NCBI GenBank assembly: GCA_030710605.1 | Contig: CP092864.1 | Coordinates: 136,587,255 to 136,651,254, forward strand | Direction: 5' to 3' | Origin: Cordylochernes scorpioides | Taxonomy: Eukaryota > Arthropoda > Arachnida > Pseudoscorpiones > Chernetidae | DNA length: 64,000 bases | Shown here: positions 1 through 8,430 of the stretch, in pieces | Position numbering within the stretch: the first letter of the stretch is position 1 | Layout of the letters: the number at the start of each line of letters is the position of its first letter | Notes under the pieces: generated by a model | What the model was told of the DNA's origin: nothing | The model's database searches: none | The model's input: the letters and a program-made list of their open reading frames with translations, nothing else | Position numbers and translations under genes: made by a program

Positions 1-405
1 CTCAATGTATAATTTTCTTACAACATAAACCATGGATTATTAAAATATTGGATCAGTAAACATGAGGGCAACCATTTCACTCAATTACATTATTTTTCAT
101 ATAACATTTTTGTAAACAAAAAAGGTGATGATGATAAATTCAATGAATATTTACACAATCATAGAAAAATTATATTAAACCTTTATATAAACATAAATAT
201 TCTAACTAAATTAAACACATGGTACAGGCCATAATAACCATGGTGGATAGGACACATATCTATACAGATAGACAACCTATGTACTTACAAATAGGTTTTC
301 TCTCAAAGAATAAGAAGTTATAAGAACTGAGAGCATTAAAACATGAATGTTTCTTTTATACCTAAACAAACTTCTCCACTATCCTCACTGCAATGAAAAA
401 TTTAA
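1..405. other. AT-rich flank with a SINE tail remnant
   Basis: No gene is seen. Around 220-262 a degraded minus-strand piece resembles the 3' part of the tRNA-like SINE found elsewhere in the window (ACATGGTACAGGCCAT, then a GGTGGATA-like segment). From about 367 the sequence becomes the end of the fold-back family whose core seeds the following tandem array. Confidence 0.5.
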
Positions 406-1497
406 ATGCAATTCTACTGTCCTAAAAGCTTATGTCCATTGTTTGGCTTGAATACCATTTTTGAGATTTCACCCTTCAATGTAATTCTACTGTCCTAAAA
501 GCTTATGTCCATTGTTTGGCTTGAATACCATTTTTGAGATTCCACCCTTCAATGCAATTCTACTGTCCTAAAAGCTTATGTCCATTGTTTGGCTTGAATA
601 CCATTTTTGAGATTCCACCCTTCAATGTAATTCTACTGTCCTAAAAGCTTATGTCCATTGTTTGGCTTGAATACCATTTTTGAGATTCCACCCTTCAATG
701 CAATTCTACTGTCCTAAAAGCCTATGTCCATTGTTTGGCTTGAATACCATTTTTGAGATTCCACCTTCAATGCAATTCTACTGTCCTAAAAGCCTATGTC
801 CATTGTTTGGCTTGAATACCATTTTTGAGATTCCACCCTTCAATGTAATTCTACTGTCCTAAAAGCTTATGTCCATTGTTTGGCTTGAATACCATTTTTG
901 AGATTCCACCCTTCAATGTAATTCTACTGTCCTAAAAGCTTATGTCCATTGTTTGGCTTGAATACCATTTTTGAGATTCCACCTTCAATGCAATTCTACT
1001 GTCCTAAAAGCCTATGTCCATTGTTTGGCTTGAATACCATTTTTGAGATTCCACCCTTCAATGTAATTCTACTGTCCTAAAAGCTTATGTCCATTGTTTG
1101 GCTTGAATACCATTTTTGAGATTCCACCTTCAATGTAATTCTACTGTCCTAAAAGCTTATGTCCATTGTTTGGCTTGAATACCATTTTTGAGATTCCACC
1201 TTCAATGCAATTCTACTGTCCTAAAAGCCTATGTCCATTGTTTGGCTTGAATACATTTTTGAGATTCCACCCTTCAATGTAATTCTACTGTCCTAAAAGC
1301 TTATGTCCATTGTTTGGCTTGAATACCATTTTTGAGATTCCACCTTCAATGTAATTCTACGTCCTAAAAGCTTATGTCCATTGTTTGGCTTGAATACCAT
1401 TTTTGAGATTCCACCTTCAATGTAATTCTACTGTCCTAAAAGCTTATGTCCATTGTTTGGCTTGAATACCATTTTTGAGATTCCACTCTTCAATGTA
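406..1497. repeat. Tandem array, 73-74 bp unit, about 15 copies
   Basis: About 15 head-to-tail copies of a 73-74 bp unit begin AATTCTACTGTCCTAAAAGC and continue through TTATGTCCATTGTTTGGC to GAGATTCCACC(C)TTCAATG. Copies differ by a few substitutions (GTAATT or GCAATT, AGCTTATG or AGCCTATG) and by a one-base C indel that sets the length at 73 or 74. The unit's AAAAGCTTATGTCCAT matches the loop of the large fold-back at 33201-33671, so the array looks like local amplification of that element's core. Open frames here come from the repeat and are not genes. Confidence 0.93.
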
Positions 1498-1504
1498 GCA
1501 TATA

Positions 1505-1679
1505 CAGTAGAACCTCCATGAGAGGACACTTGTACTAAAGGACACCTCCCCACAAAGGACAGTTTTCATTTGCAAAATTACCATTTTTAATATTTAGCAA
1601 CTCTCTGGTAAGAGGACACCTCTCCCTAAAGGACACTTTGGCTCTGCAATTAGGTATCTTTTACAGGGAGGTTCTAGTG
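1505..1679. mobile_element. MITE-A copy (CAGTAGAACCTCC ends)
   Basis: A 175-bp non-autonomous element abuts the tandem array. Its left end is CAGTAGAACCTCC and its right end is GGGAGGTTCTAGTG, the inverted complement with one mismatch. TATA precedes it, as expected for TA-target pogo/Tc1 elements. The interior has the family's GAGGACACCTCTCC and AAAGGACA subterminal direct repeats. Confidence 0.8.
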
Positions 1680-1857
1680 TGTAAGCAGAATGATCCAATA
1701 CAGTATTAGAGTTATAAGAGGCGGTCTGGTAGATTAAATTGGTGAAACTGATGGGACAGTAAACACTGATGAGCCAAGCCCTCCAAATATTTTTTATCGC
1801 AGTAAGGACAGTAGAATTACTTATGTCCATAGTTTACATGAATACCATTTCTGAGAT
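1680..1857. repeat. Fold-back family 2 (FB-2) arm, left of the LTR insertion
   Basis: The segment carries CAGAATGATCCAATACAGTATTAG, in two halves, and a GATGAGCCAAGCCCTCC-type motif shared with copies at 4658-4800, 19100-19240, 25940-26040, 33201-33671, 37915-38060 and 42360-42460. It ends at CTGAGATCCCAC, where the LTR retrotransposon has inserted. The sequence resumes as CCCACCTTTCAGTGTAG after 4652. Confidence 0.7.
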
Positions 1858-1862
1858 CCCAC

Positions 1863-2046
1863 TGTTGTGTTGTTTATCTTTTATAAACTACAACTTATAT
1901 ATTTATTATTTAATTATAATTATTTATTTATCACACACATTTAAATTTAGTAAAGATTAATTATATATTTACAAAACACAGTCAGTCTATTGTTCTTAAT
2001 TCCTCTTCTTAAATTCACATCACTTATATATTTCACACTATTCTAC
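1863..2046 (-). repeat. 3' LTR of the gypsy-type element
   Basis: 184-bp terminal repeat, TGTAGAATAGTG...AACAACA on the minus strand, indistinguishable by eye from the copy at 4469-4652. The CCCAC duplication flanks its outer edge. Confidence 0.93.
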
Positions 2047-2060
2047 ATATTCCTCCCTTG
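2047..2060 (-). other. Polypurine tract
   Basis: The minus strand reads ACAAGGGAGGAATA directly against the TGTAG start of the 3' LTR, the expected place for plus-strand priming during reverse transcription. Confidence 0.75.
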
Positions 2061-2065
2061 TTTAG

Positions 2066-4411
2066 TTAGTATCTAATCATGTCCTTAAATCTAGAAGGAA
2101 CATGTATTTGTCTTCCATCATTTTGTCTTTGTAGTAAAACAGCTCCTAAACCTACAGGACTAGCATCAGCAATTACTTCGGTAGGTGCATTCATGTCAAA
2201 ATAGGCTAAACATGGATTTTTTGTAAGAGCTTCTTTCAATTTTCTGAATGAGTCCTCTTCTTTCTTGCTCCACTTCCATTTTATGTCCTTTCTTGTCAAA
2301 TTATTAAGTGGTTCGGCTAACTTTGAAAAGTCTGGAATGAATTTTCTTAAAAATCCGCATGTACCTAAAAATGATTTTAGAGAATCTACATTTTCAGGTT
2401 TTGAAAAACTTAGAACACTTTCTATTTTCTTTGGATCAGGTCTAATTCCATCTTTACTAACAATATGGCCTAATATTTCCAATTCATTTAGAGAAAATTT
2501 ACATTTACTTTTGTTTAGTTTGAGTCCAACTTGTTGAAATCTTTCAAATACTTTTTTCAGTCTTTGATCCAATTGTTCTATAGATTGCGCATATACAATC
2601 ACATCGTCTATGTAGCATAACACTCCTTCTAAATGAGACAATATTGAGTTCATAGCTTTTTGAAAAGCTTCAGGTGCGCTGCAAAGTCCAAAAGGAATTT
2701 TGCAAAATCTGTAGCATCCTCTGGGTGTAATAAAGGTGGTCAATGGCCTGGAATTTTCATCTAGTTCAATTTGCCAAAAGCCTTTCTTCGCATCAAGTTT
2801 AGCAAAAACTTTTGCTCCCTGCAATGCTTGCAATATATTGTCAACTGTTGGTATAGGATATCTCTCTCTAACTATGGCTTTATTCACTTCTCTCAGATCA
2901 ACACATAGTCTGATTTCTTCAGTACCCTTTTTTGGAACTGCCACAATGTTTGAGATCCATTCAGAAGCTTCATGGACTTCCTCAATAATGCCATCTTCTA
3001 TCATTTTGTCTAGCTCTTGATTGATGGCTTCTACCATTTTATATGGAAAATGTCTGCATCTCTGAGCTACAGGAGTAACATTTTCTTTTAGAGTTATTTT
3101 TTGACTATAACCCTTCACATTTCCTTGACCTTGAAAAAGGTTCATGTTTTCTTGTATCAAATTATATATATCCTTCGGAATAACTTCCTGTTGAATATTC
3201 CTTATTTTTGTTCCACGCTTTATAATTTCTAATTCGAAACTTGCTTTCTTTCCTAAAAGAGGTTCTGCTTTACCTTCAATCACAAAAATCTGTTCCTTTA
3301 TAGACCTTTCACCCCATGAAATATCTGCAAAGAAATATCCACAACATGGAAGAGGTGAAGTTTGTCCATAGGCATAAAATTTCCTTTCTGTACCATTTAA
3401 AGTTGGCATTTGAGACTTAGGAAAAATATTTTTCAAATTTTCAAGTCCTATGAATGTTGTATCACTACCTGTATCAATAGTCATTGTTATTTCCTTTCCA
3501 TCTATATAGATATTTTCTTTGTTATCAGAGCCTAAAAAGAAAGTGTATTCATCTGAGTCTTCATTATTTTCTGAAATATTTTGAATATTTCTTTTCTTTC
3601 CTTCAATATTTTTATATTTATTTTTATTTCTACAAACTCTATTAAGATGACCCATCTTGTTACAAAATGTGCATTTCATATTTCTAGCTCCACATTTATA
3701 TGGAGGATGTGTAGTTAAGCCACATCTATAGCATTCTTCCAAATTAGGTACACTTACCTTGGAGGTGCTTCCTTTTTGATGGTACACATTATGAGCTTTT
3801 GGTCCTTTAACAGTTGATTCATTAGCTGCTTGGAAATTATTTTTATAGTTTACTCTATTTATTGAGGTCATATCTTCATTTGTCAATACTCTAAATTCTT
3901 CTTTGGCTGTTTCAAACATTCTTGATATCTCAATTGTTCTTTGAAGATTCAAATTATCTTGTTGCAACAACTTTTCTTTTAATTGCCTATTATAGCATTT
4001 TTCTATTATCTGATCTCTGATCATGTCTTCTTCTAAATTTCCAAATTCACAGGATTTGACTAATTCTCTTAGGGCAATGACATATGAATCAATATTTTCA
4101 TCTGTATTTTGTTTTCTTTGCCTAAATTCAAATCGTTCTGATACAATATTTTTTTGTGGTGTGAAATATTTAGTTAAAGCTTCTTTTGCTTTTTCATACG
4201 TATCTTTTTCTTCTGGCAAATTAAAGAAAATTCTTTGGACTTGTGGTCCAAGGCAATGCAAAAGTGTTGCCCTTTTAACGTCATCTTTCTTTGTTGAAAC
4301 ACCGCTTGCTAATTCATAAATTAAATATGAATTCATCCAATGTTTGTACTCGGAATACAAATCTGTAGCATTAAGGTTCAACGGTAATGGAGACGTCAAA
4401 TTATTTGCCAT
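2066..4411 (-). CDS. Gag-Pol fusion polyprotein, truncated in RNase H
   Basis: The 781-residue single frame encodes a Ty3/gypsy-type Gag-Pol. Residues 1-220 are a Gag capsid-like region (YSEYKHW, then FTPQKN and FRQRKQ). Two CX2CX4HX4C zinc knuckles follow (Cys227, 230, His235, Cys240; Cys247, 250, His255, Cys260). The aspartic protease has DTGSDTTF at 313-320. Reverse transcriptase spans about 455-655, with FAKLDAKKGFWQ and the catalytic YIDD at 600-603. The RNase H start VIADAS (744-749) is followed after about 25 residues by HVPSRFKDMIRY and a stop. This abrupt end looks like an internal deletion joining early RNase H to the polyprotein's last residues, so tether and integrase are absent. 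Gag and Pol share one frame without a shift, as in Mag-like lineages; that placement is my inference. No env-like frame is present. Confidence 0.95.
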   Translation of the reverse strand: MANNLTSPLPLNLNATDLYSEYKHWMNSYLIYELASGVSTKKDDVKRATLLHCLGPQVQRIFFNLPEEKDTYEKAKEALTKYFTPQKNIVSERFEFRQRKQNTDENIDSYVIALRELVKSCEFGNLEEDMIRDQIIEKCYNRQLKEKLLQQDNLNLQRTIEISRMFETAKEEFRVLTNEDMTSINRVNYKNNFQAANESTVKGPKAHNVYHQKGSTSKVSVPNLEECYRCGLTTHPPYKCGARNMKCTFCNKMGHLNRVCRNKNKYKNIEGKKRNIQNISENNEDSDEYTFFLGSDNKENIYIDGKEITMTIDTGSDTTFIGLENLKNIFPKSQMPTLNGTERKFYAYGQTSPLPCCGYFFADISWGERSIKEQIFVIEGKAEPLLGKKASFELEIIKRGTKIRNIQQEVIPKDIYNLIQENMNLFQGQGNVKGYSQKITLKENVTPVAQRCRHFPYKMVEAINQELDKMIEDGIIEEVHEASEWISNIVAVPKKGTEEIRLCVDLREVNKAIVRERYPIPTVDNILQALQGAKVFAKLDAKKGFWQIELDENSRPLTTFITPRGCYRFCKIPFGLCSAPEAFQKAMNSILSHLEGVLCYIDDVIVYAQSIEQLDQRLKKVFERFQQVGLKLNKSKCKFSLNELEILGHIVSKDGIRPDPKKIESVLSFSKPENVDSLKSFLGTCGFLRKFIPDFSKLAEPLNNLTRKDIKWKWSKKEEDSFRKLKEALTKNPCLAYFDMNAPTEVIADASPVGLGAVLLQRQNDGRQIHVPSRFKDMIRY

Positions 4412-4450
4412 CTTCTGTTACGCTTATTTAATTATTATTATTATTTTTTT

Positions 4451-4464
4451 AATCCTCGTCGCCA
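4451..4464 (-). other. Primer-binding site of the gypsy-type element
   Basis: Just inside the 5' LTR the minus strand reads TGGCGACGAGGATT, starting with the TGG that pairs with a tRNA CCA tail. The tRNA was not identified. Confidence 0.7.
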
Positions 4465-4468
4465 AATA

Positions 4469-4652
4469 TGTTGTGTTGTTTATCTTTTATAAACTACAAC
4501 TTATATATTTATTATTTAATTATAATTATTTATTTATCACACACATTTAAATTTAGTAAAGATTAATTATATATTTACAAAACACAGTCAGTCTATTGTT
4601 CTTAATTCCTCTTCTTAAATTCACATCACTTATATATTTCACACTATTCTAC
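4469..4652 (-). repeat. 5' LTR of the gypsy-type element
   Basis: 184 bp, apparently identical to the LTR at 1863-2046. The CCCAC duplication follows on the right. Confidence 0.93.
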
Positions 4653-4802
4653 ACCCACCTTTCAGTGTAGCATATATAAACAGAATGATCCAATACACTA
4701 TTAGAGTTTTAAGAAGTGATCTGTTAGATTATAATGGCAAAATCTCTGAAAGGGTTAACCACTGATAAGCCAAGCCATTCAAATATTTTTCCATGTGGTG
4801 TC

Positions 4803-4923
4803 TTCTTGTCCATCCCCGCTCACGATCTTTCCTTACAGTGATGTAACCAGGTATTGAACATTTCAGGTTTTCATTGAGCTTGGTTTCTTGGAGACATGCT
4901 ATATCAATGTGATATTTATACAA
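4803..4923 (-). pseudogene. LINE endonuclease fragment
   Basis: On the minus strand a short frame reads HIDIACLQETKLNEN followed by a GYITVRKDR-like segment. The ACLQETKL motif is the metal-binding core of the apurinic-type endonuclease of non-LTR retrotransposons. About 40 residues survive before the sequence merges into an FB-2 repeat, so this is a relic. Confidence 0.75.
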
Positions 4924-5491
4924 CAGTCTACCCAGCTCTCCTTCTGTGTTCCATTTATATTTAATACTAGCCGAATGACCCGGGCAATGCCCGGGTTTTA
5001 CCCGATTAAATGTTTTTATTCAAATACTATTCATTACAATTATAAATTGACGCAGTGGATGTCACCCTTGTGAAACGTCCCACTCCAAACTTTGTGTGTT
5101 TTTAAAATATAAAAATAGAAATGTAAATTTTCAAAACGATATTTGAAAATTATATTATTTTAATTTTCAAATACTATTTGTTACAATTATAAATTAGCGC
5201 CGTGGATGTCACTCTTGTGAAACGTCCCGCTCCAAACTTTACATGTACATTAGGTCAGCTGATATTACTTCCTGTCTTCACCGCTAGAGGTGCTGTTCCC
5301 AAACGAAAGGGCAAATCTGCTAATAACTCTAAGAAATATTCAGGATAGAGACTTGAAATTTTCACTATAAGTTTTTTCAAATTCTGCTATATATACTGTT
5401 AAAATTTCAGCCAGATTAGTTATGTATTGTGGATGTGTATAGCCAATAAACATACACATATACATACATATATACACTGACTTTTATATAT

Positions 5492-5958
5492 TGTGGCATG
5501 CATGGCGTTAGAAAATAGTTCTAAAAGTGGCCAATAGGTGCCGCCATGGATTTATGCGGCGTTTCTCTGCTCTGACTCTGTTGTTAGTCCTGTTCCTTCG
5601 CCATCCCCTGTAATAAATGGTTCTGTGCATGATTCCTCCTCCGGCCTCATCCTGCCACCTGCATTATGTAAAGTACTTGTTATATGATATTGCGACCATT
5701 TATAATGTAGATAAAGTGTTTTAATAAATCCCCTTGTTCTTCGGCGTTGTGCGGTCGTGACTCTCCTTCCGACAACACATCGCTGCGCCTCTGGTCAGTC
5801 CTGACTGTCCCCCCACCCGTGGTAAGGCTGACGGATACTGCCAGAGGTTAGGGGAGTTTCACGTGCGGCGTGGCTCCCAGGTGGTAGTGTAGGGAAGGCC
5901 AACGGTCCAAAGGGTCAGCCACAGTAAGGAAGCGTTAAGAGGGGTAGAGCACGCAACA
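5492..5958 (+). repeat. 5' LTR of the second LTR element
   Basis: 467 bp, TG...CA. It contains AATAAATGG and AATAAATCC, candidate polyadenylation signals, and a GC-richer 3' half. Its partner is 7485-7951. Confidence 0.93.
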
Positions 5959-5960
5959 CT

Positions 5961-5980
5961 TGGTGTCAGAAGTGGGATCC
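5961..5980 (+). other. Primer-binding site of the second LTR element
   Basis: Two bases after the LTR the sequence reads TGGTGTCAGAAGTGGGATCC, a TGG-initiated primer site of the kind common in gypsy-type elements. Confidence 0.8.
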
Positions 5981-6022
5981 TTATTAGTGGACTGACCGGC
6001 AGTATCTGGTGGAGAGTCGGGG

Positions 6023-7504
6023 TTGAGGCTCTGGAAGGAACCAGATAGTTGCCACCTTGTTTGTATGCCTGTGGAGACCAGAGGACAGAAAATGGCCTCA
6101 GAAGAACTTTTGAAGCAGTTCATGGGCCTTATGAGGCAAGAAAGGGAGCAAGAAAAGGAGGAGGAAGAACGGAGACGAGAACAAGAAAGGGAAGAGAAGC
6201 TGAAGCGAAGAGAAGAAAAAGAGGAGAAGCTGAAGCGTGAAAAGGAGGAGGAAGAGCGGAGACGAGAACAAGAAAGGGAAGAGAAGCTGAAGCGAAGAGA
6301 GGAAAAAGAGGAGAAATGGGCCAAAATGCTGTCGGGGATAGGGGTGGAGCTCAAGGGGGAACTGGCTGCCCTGGACAGCAAGCGGGATAGATTAAAGCGC
6401 CGAATGGAAGAGAGAAGGCTTCTCAGAGACTTAGAGTTGGAGAGGCTGCTGTCTCAAATAGGGGCCCACTTGCAGAATGGGACAGGTATGGCCGAGACAG
6501 CTTTGGATGAAGACAGCGAGGGCCGGGCAGAGTCCCGAGGACTGGAAGTCGAGCCGGGAAACATGGGGGAATTGCGTGGAGTGGAGGGCCTGATTGAGGA
6601 GCCTCCTGGACAGACCTTGAATCTGCGTCACGCAGACCCGCGAATGAAGCGGCCCCATCGAGAAAAGCGGTACCGGCGAGGGAAGCAGTGCCCTTGGGAG
6701 AAGCGGTGCCAGGGAGAAAAACGGCTACGGCGAGAGAAGCAGTGCCCTCGGGAGAAGTGGTGCCCGGGAGAAAAGCGGTACCGGCGAGGGAAGCAGTGCC
6801 CTCGGGAGAAGCGGTGCCAGGGAGAAAAACGGCTACGGCGAGAGAAGCGGCACCGGCGAAGGGAGTGGTCTCGGCGAGAAGAATGGTCCCAGCGAGAGGA
6901 GTGGTCCCGCCGAAAGGAATGGTCCCAGCGAGAGAAGTGGTCTCGGCGAGAGGAATGGTCCCGGAGAGAAGAGTGGTCCCGGCAAGAGAAACGGTGCCAG
7001 CGGGAAAAGCGGTACCGGCGAGAGGAGACCCGGCGGGATGAATGGTACTGGCGAGAGAGGTGGTCTCGGCGAGAAAGGTGGTACCAGCATAAAAGGCGGT
7101 GCCGGCATGAGAAGCACCTCCGGCACGAAAGGCGGTACCGCTATAAGATGCGGAGTCGGCATAAGAGGCTGAGCCGGCATGAGAGGTGCCTCCGGCGTGA
7201 GAGGCGGTTCCGGCGTGAGAAGCGGCTCCGGCGAGAGGGACGGCTCCGGAGAAAGAGGCGGCTCCGGCGGGAGAGGCGATCCCGGCAAGAAGGACGGCTC
7301 TGGCGAGGAGGCGACTCCGGCGTGAGGAGCAGCTCCAGCGAGAAAGATTGGCTCCTGCGAGAAGCGGCACCAGCGAAGTTCGAAAGCAAAACCAAGGGTC
7401 ATCCATTTGAGCCGGTTGGCACTCTTCCAGGGAGAGCAATCAGAGTGGACCTGATCGGGACGATCAGGTTTGATTGGGGGGCAGTGTGGCATGCATGGCG
7501 TTAG
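6023..7504 (+). CDS. Gag-like Arg/Glu-rich protein with pentapeptide repeats
   Basis: The 493-residue frame lies in the LTR element and runs 20 nt into the 3' LTR before its stop. Residues 16-35 (VETRGQKMASEELL, then FMGLM) resemble the N-terminus of gypsy-type Gag proteins. A charged coiled-coil-like block follows (about 36-100), containing a nearly exact internal duplication of EEEERRREQEREEKLKRREE. From about residue 212 to 447 the protein is a run of 5-residue repeats of the type REEWS, REKRY and RRERR, encoded by a 15-bp minisatellite. No zinc knuckle, protease or polymerase is present. The first Met could instead be the one of MPVETRG at 6065. A structural or nucleic-acid-binding role is only inferred from charge. 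Large antisense frames are repeat by-products. Confidence 0.75.
   Translation: MRLWKEPDSCHLVCMPVETRGQKMASEELLKQFMGLMRQEREQEKEEEERRREQEREEKLKRREEKEEKLKREKEEEERRREQEREEKLKRREEKEEKWAKMLSGIGVELKGELAALDSKRDRLKRRMEERRLLRDLELERLLSQIGAHLQNGTGMAETALDEDSEGRAESRGLEVEPGNMGELRGVEGLIEEPPGQTLNLRHADPRMKRPHREKRYRRGKQCPWEKRCQGEKRLRREKQCPREKWCPGEKRYRRGKQCPREKRCQGEKRLRREKRHRRREWSRREEWSQREEWSRRKEWSQREKWSRREEWSRREEWSRQEKRCQREKRYRREETRRDEWYWRERWSRRERWYQHKRRCRHEKHLRHERRYRYKMRSRHKRLSRHERCLRRERRFRREKRLRREGRLRRKRRLRRERRSRQEGRLWRGGDSGVRSSSSEKDWLLREAAPAKFESKTKGHPFEPVGTLPGRAIRVDLIGTIRFDWGAVWHAWR
6655..7365 (+). repeat. 15-bp coding minisatellite
   Basis: About 47 degenerate 15-bp units of the form CGGCGAGAGAAGCGG lie in frame within the gag-like ORF. 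A larger duplication of about 108 bp is visible between 6665-6745 and 6773-6850 (GAGAAGCGGTGCCAGGGAG in both). The unit lacks stops in most frames, which explains long open frames on both strands. Confidence 0.9.
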
Positions 7505-7951
7505 AAAATAGTTCTAAAAGTGGCCAATAGGTGGCGCCATGGATTTATGCGGCGTTTCTCTGCTCTGACTCTGTTGTTAGTCCTGTTCCTTCGCCATCCC
7601 CTGTAATAAATGGTTCTGTGCATGATTCCTCCTCCGGCCTCATCCTGCCACCTGCATTATGTAAAGTACTTGTTATATGATATTGCGACCATTTATAATG
7701 TAGATAAAGTGTTTTAATAAATCCCCTTGTTCTTCGGCGTTGTGCGGTCGTGACTCTCCTTCCGACAACACATCGCTGCGCCTCTGGTCAGTCCTGACTG
7801 TCCCCCCACCCGTGGTAAGGCTGACGGATACTGCCAGAGGTTAGGGGAGTTTCACGTGCGGCGTGGCTCCCAGGTGGTAGTGTAGGGAAGGCCAACGGTC
7901 CAAAGGGTCAGCCACAGTAAGGAAGCGTTAAGAGGGGTAGAGCACGCAACA
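7485..7951 (+). repeat. 3' LTR of the second LTR element
   Basis: 467 bp, nearly identical to 5492-5958, preceded by the purine tract TTGGGGGGCAG. Confidence 0.93.
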
Positions 7952-8071
7952 ATATATAGGGATTTATCCATGGCAGTAAGGACAGTAGAAGTTTATTTTA
8001 TGCGTAAAAGAAACATTTATGCTTTAATGCTTTCATTCTGTATATGAAGGAGTGAGAAAGATTGACAGTAC

Positions 8072-8227
8072 CTGTCTTAGGCAGAGGACAGGCCTCACAG
8101 ATACTGCTGCCCCAGCCTTGACCCATGTTCTCTCCACAGCAACACTCCAGCTTGGTCAGTCGGACTCCAAGAGGATTGCGGCATTGTCCTACTGAATACT
8201 CGGTGTAGCAGATCCCTTGCCTTGTGT
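8072..8227 (-). CDS. FBN: Fibrillin exon: first TB (8-Cys) domain
   Basis: This 156-nt phase 1-1 exon has acceptor TTGTACAG and donor ACAG|GTACTG. It encodes DTRQGICYTEYSVGQC, then KLECCCG, a WGSSICEACP-like segment and PLPKT. The CCC triplet and the spacing of the other cysteines identify a TGF-beta-binding-protein-like domain. In vertebrate fibrillins this domain follows the first two calcium-binding EGFs, as here. Fibrillin is a secreted, disulphide-rich microfibril protein of the extracellular matrix. The TB domain is more compact than the family's usual length of about 70 residues, so its last cysteine may lie in the next exon, which was not found in 1-8071. Confidence 0.9.
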
Positions 8228-8293
8228 CTGTACAACCATCATTGCTGAGACACACTCTTTACACTAAATAAAAAAATTGGGAAGTATTAGATA

Positions 8294-8395
8294 GTAAAAA
8301 GGCATATATTGGATTGAATAAAATATTTATTGCCAATATTTCGGTTGGCTGAATGCCAAGCTTTATCGAGGCATTACATTTTTGCATACACAAAT
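8294..8395. repeat. Interspersed repeat end (TTGGCTGAATGCCAA motif)
   Basis: AAAGGCATATATTGGAT and TTTCGGTTGGCTGAATGCCAA recur with changes at 63450-63540. The latter contains a small palindrome. The family is not identified; Penelope-type or LINE 3' ends sometimes look like this. Confidence 0.5.
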
Positions 8396-8430
8396 TGGGA
8401 AGTATATGAAAAATACAGAAAAACCTCCAA

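Larger units (their letters stand above)
1863..4652 (-). mobile_element. Ty3/gypsy-type LTR retrotransposon, internally deleted
   Basis: This 2790-bp element has two 184-bp LTRs (1863-2046 and 4469-4652) that appear identical and begin TG and end CA. A perfect 5-bp target duplication CCCAC flanks it (1858-1862 and 4653-4657). On the minus strand the order is 5' LTR, primer-binding site, a single gag-pol frame, purine tract, 3' LTR. Intact LTRs and duplication indicate a recent insertion. Most of RNase H and all of integrase are missing, so it could move only with help in trans. It interrupted an FB-2 repeat. Confidence 0.95.
5492..7951 (+). mobile_element. Non-autonomous LTR retrotransposon with minisatellite ORF
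   Basis: This 2460-bp element has 467-bp LTRs (5492-5958 and 7485-7951) beginning TGTGGCATG and ending ACGCAACA. They seem to differ only at the GTGCCGCC/GTGGCGCC site. A primer-binding site follows the left LTR and the purine-rich TTGGGGGGCAG precedes the right one. ATATAT on both sides is a possible target duplication, but the AT-rich target blurs its length. The 1.5-kb interior encodes one gag-like protein and no protease, reverse transcriptase or integrase, so it is TRIM-like and needs enzymes in trans. Confidence 0.93.
4967..7962 (-). mobile_element. Helitron-like element interrupted by an LTR element
   Basis: On the minus strand the 3' end is a GC-rich hairpin (ACCCGGGCATTGCCCGGG) followed by TCATTCGGCTAG, fitting the Helitron CTRR terminus with a hairpin about 10 bp upstream. 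The 5' end reads TCCCTATATAT after an A, and T follows CTAG, so the insertion is A^T. The LTR element at 5492-7951 sits 11 bp inside the 5' end, leaving about 536 bp of Helitron. Two internal direct repeats lie at about 5005-5095 and 5160-5240 (ACAATTATAAATT, then GTGAAACGTCCC). No coding sequence is present. Confidence 0.7.

Noticed and set aside
406..1497. Possible CRISPR array
   Set aside because: The units are contiguous 73-74 bp repeats with no unique spacers, in an animal genome. The same holds for 22038-23735 and 60440-61950.
2265..4319. Plus-strand frames of 90-98 codons
   Set aside because: Shadows of the minus-strand gag-pol frame.
6423..7492. Long antisense and alternate frames over the LTR element ORF (up to 338 codons)
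   Set aside because: The 15-bp repeat has almost no stops in other frames, so openness there carries no information. The sense frame alone joins the gag-like N-terminus.
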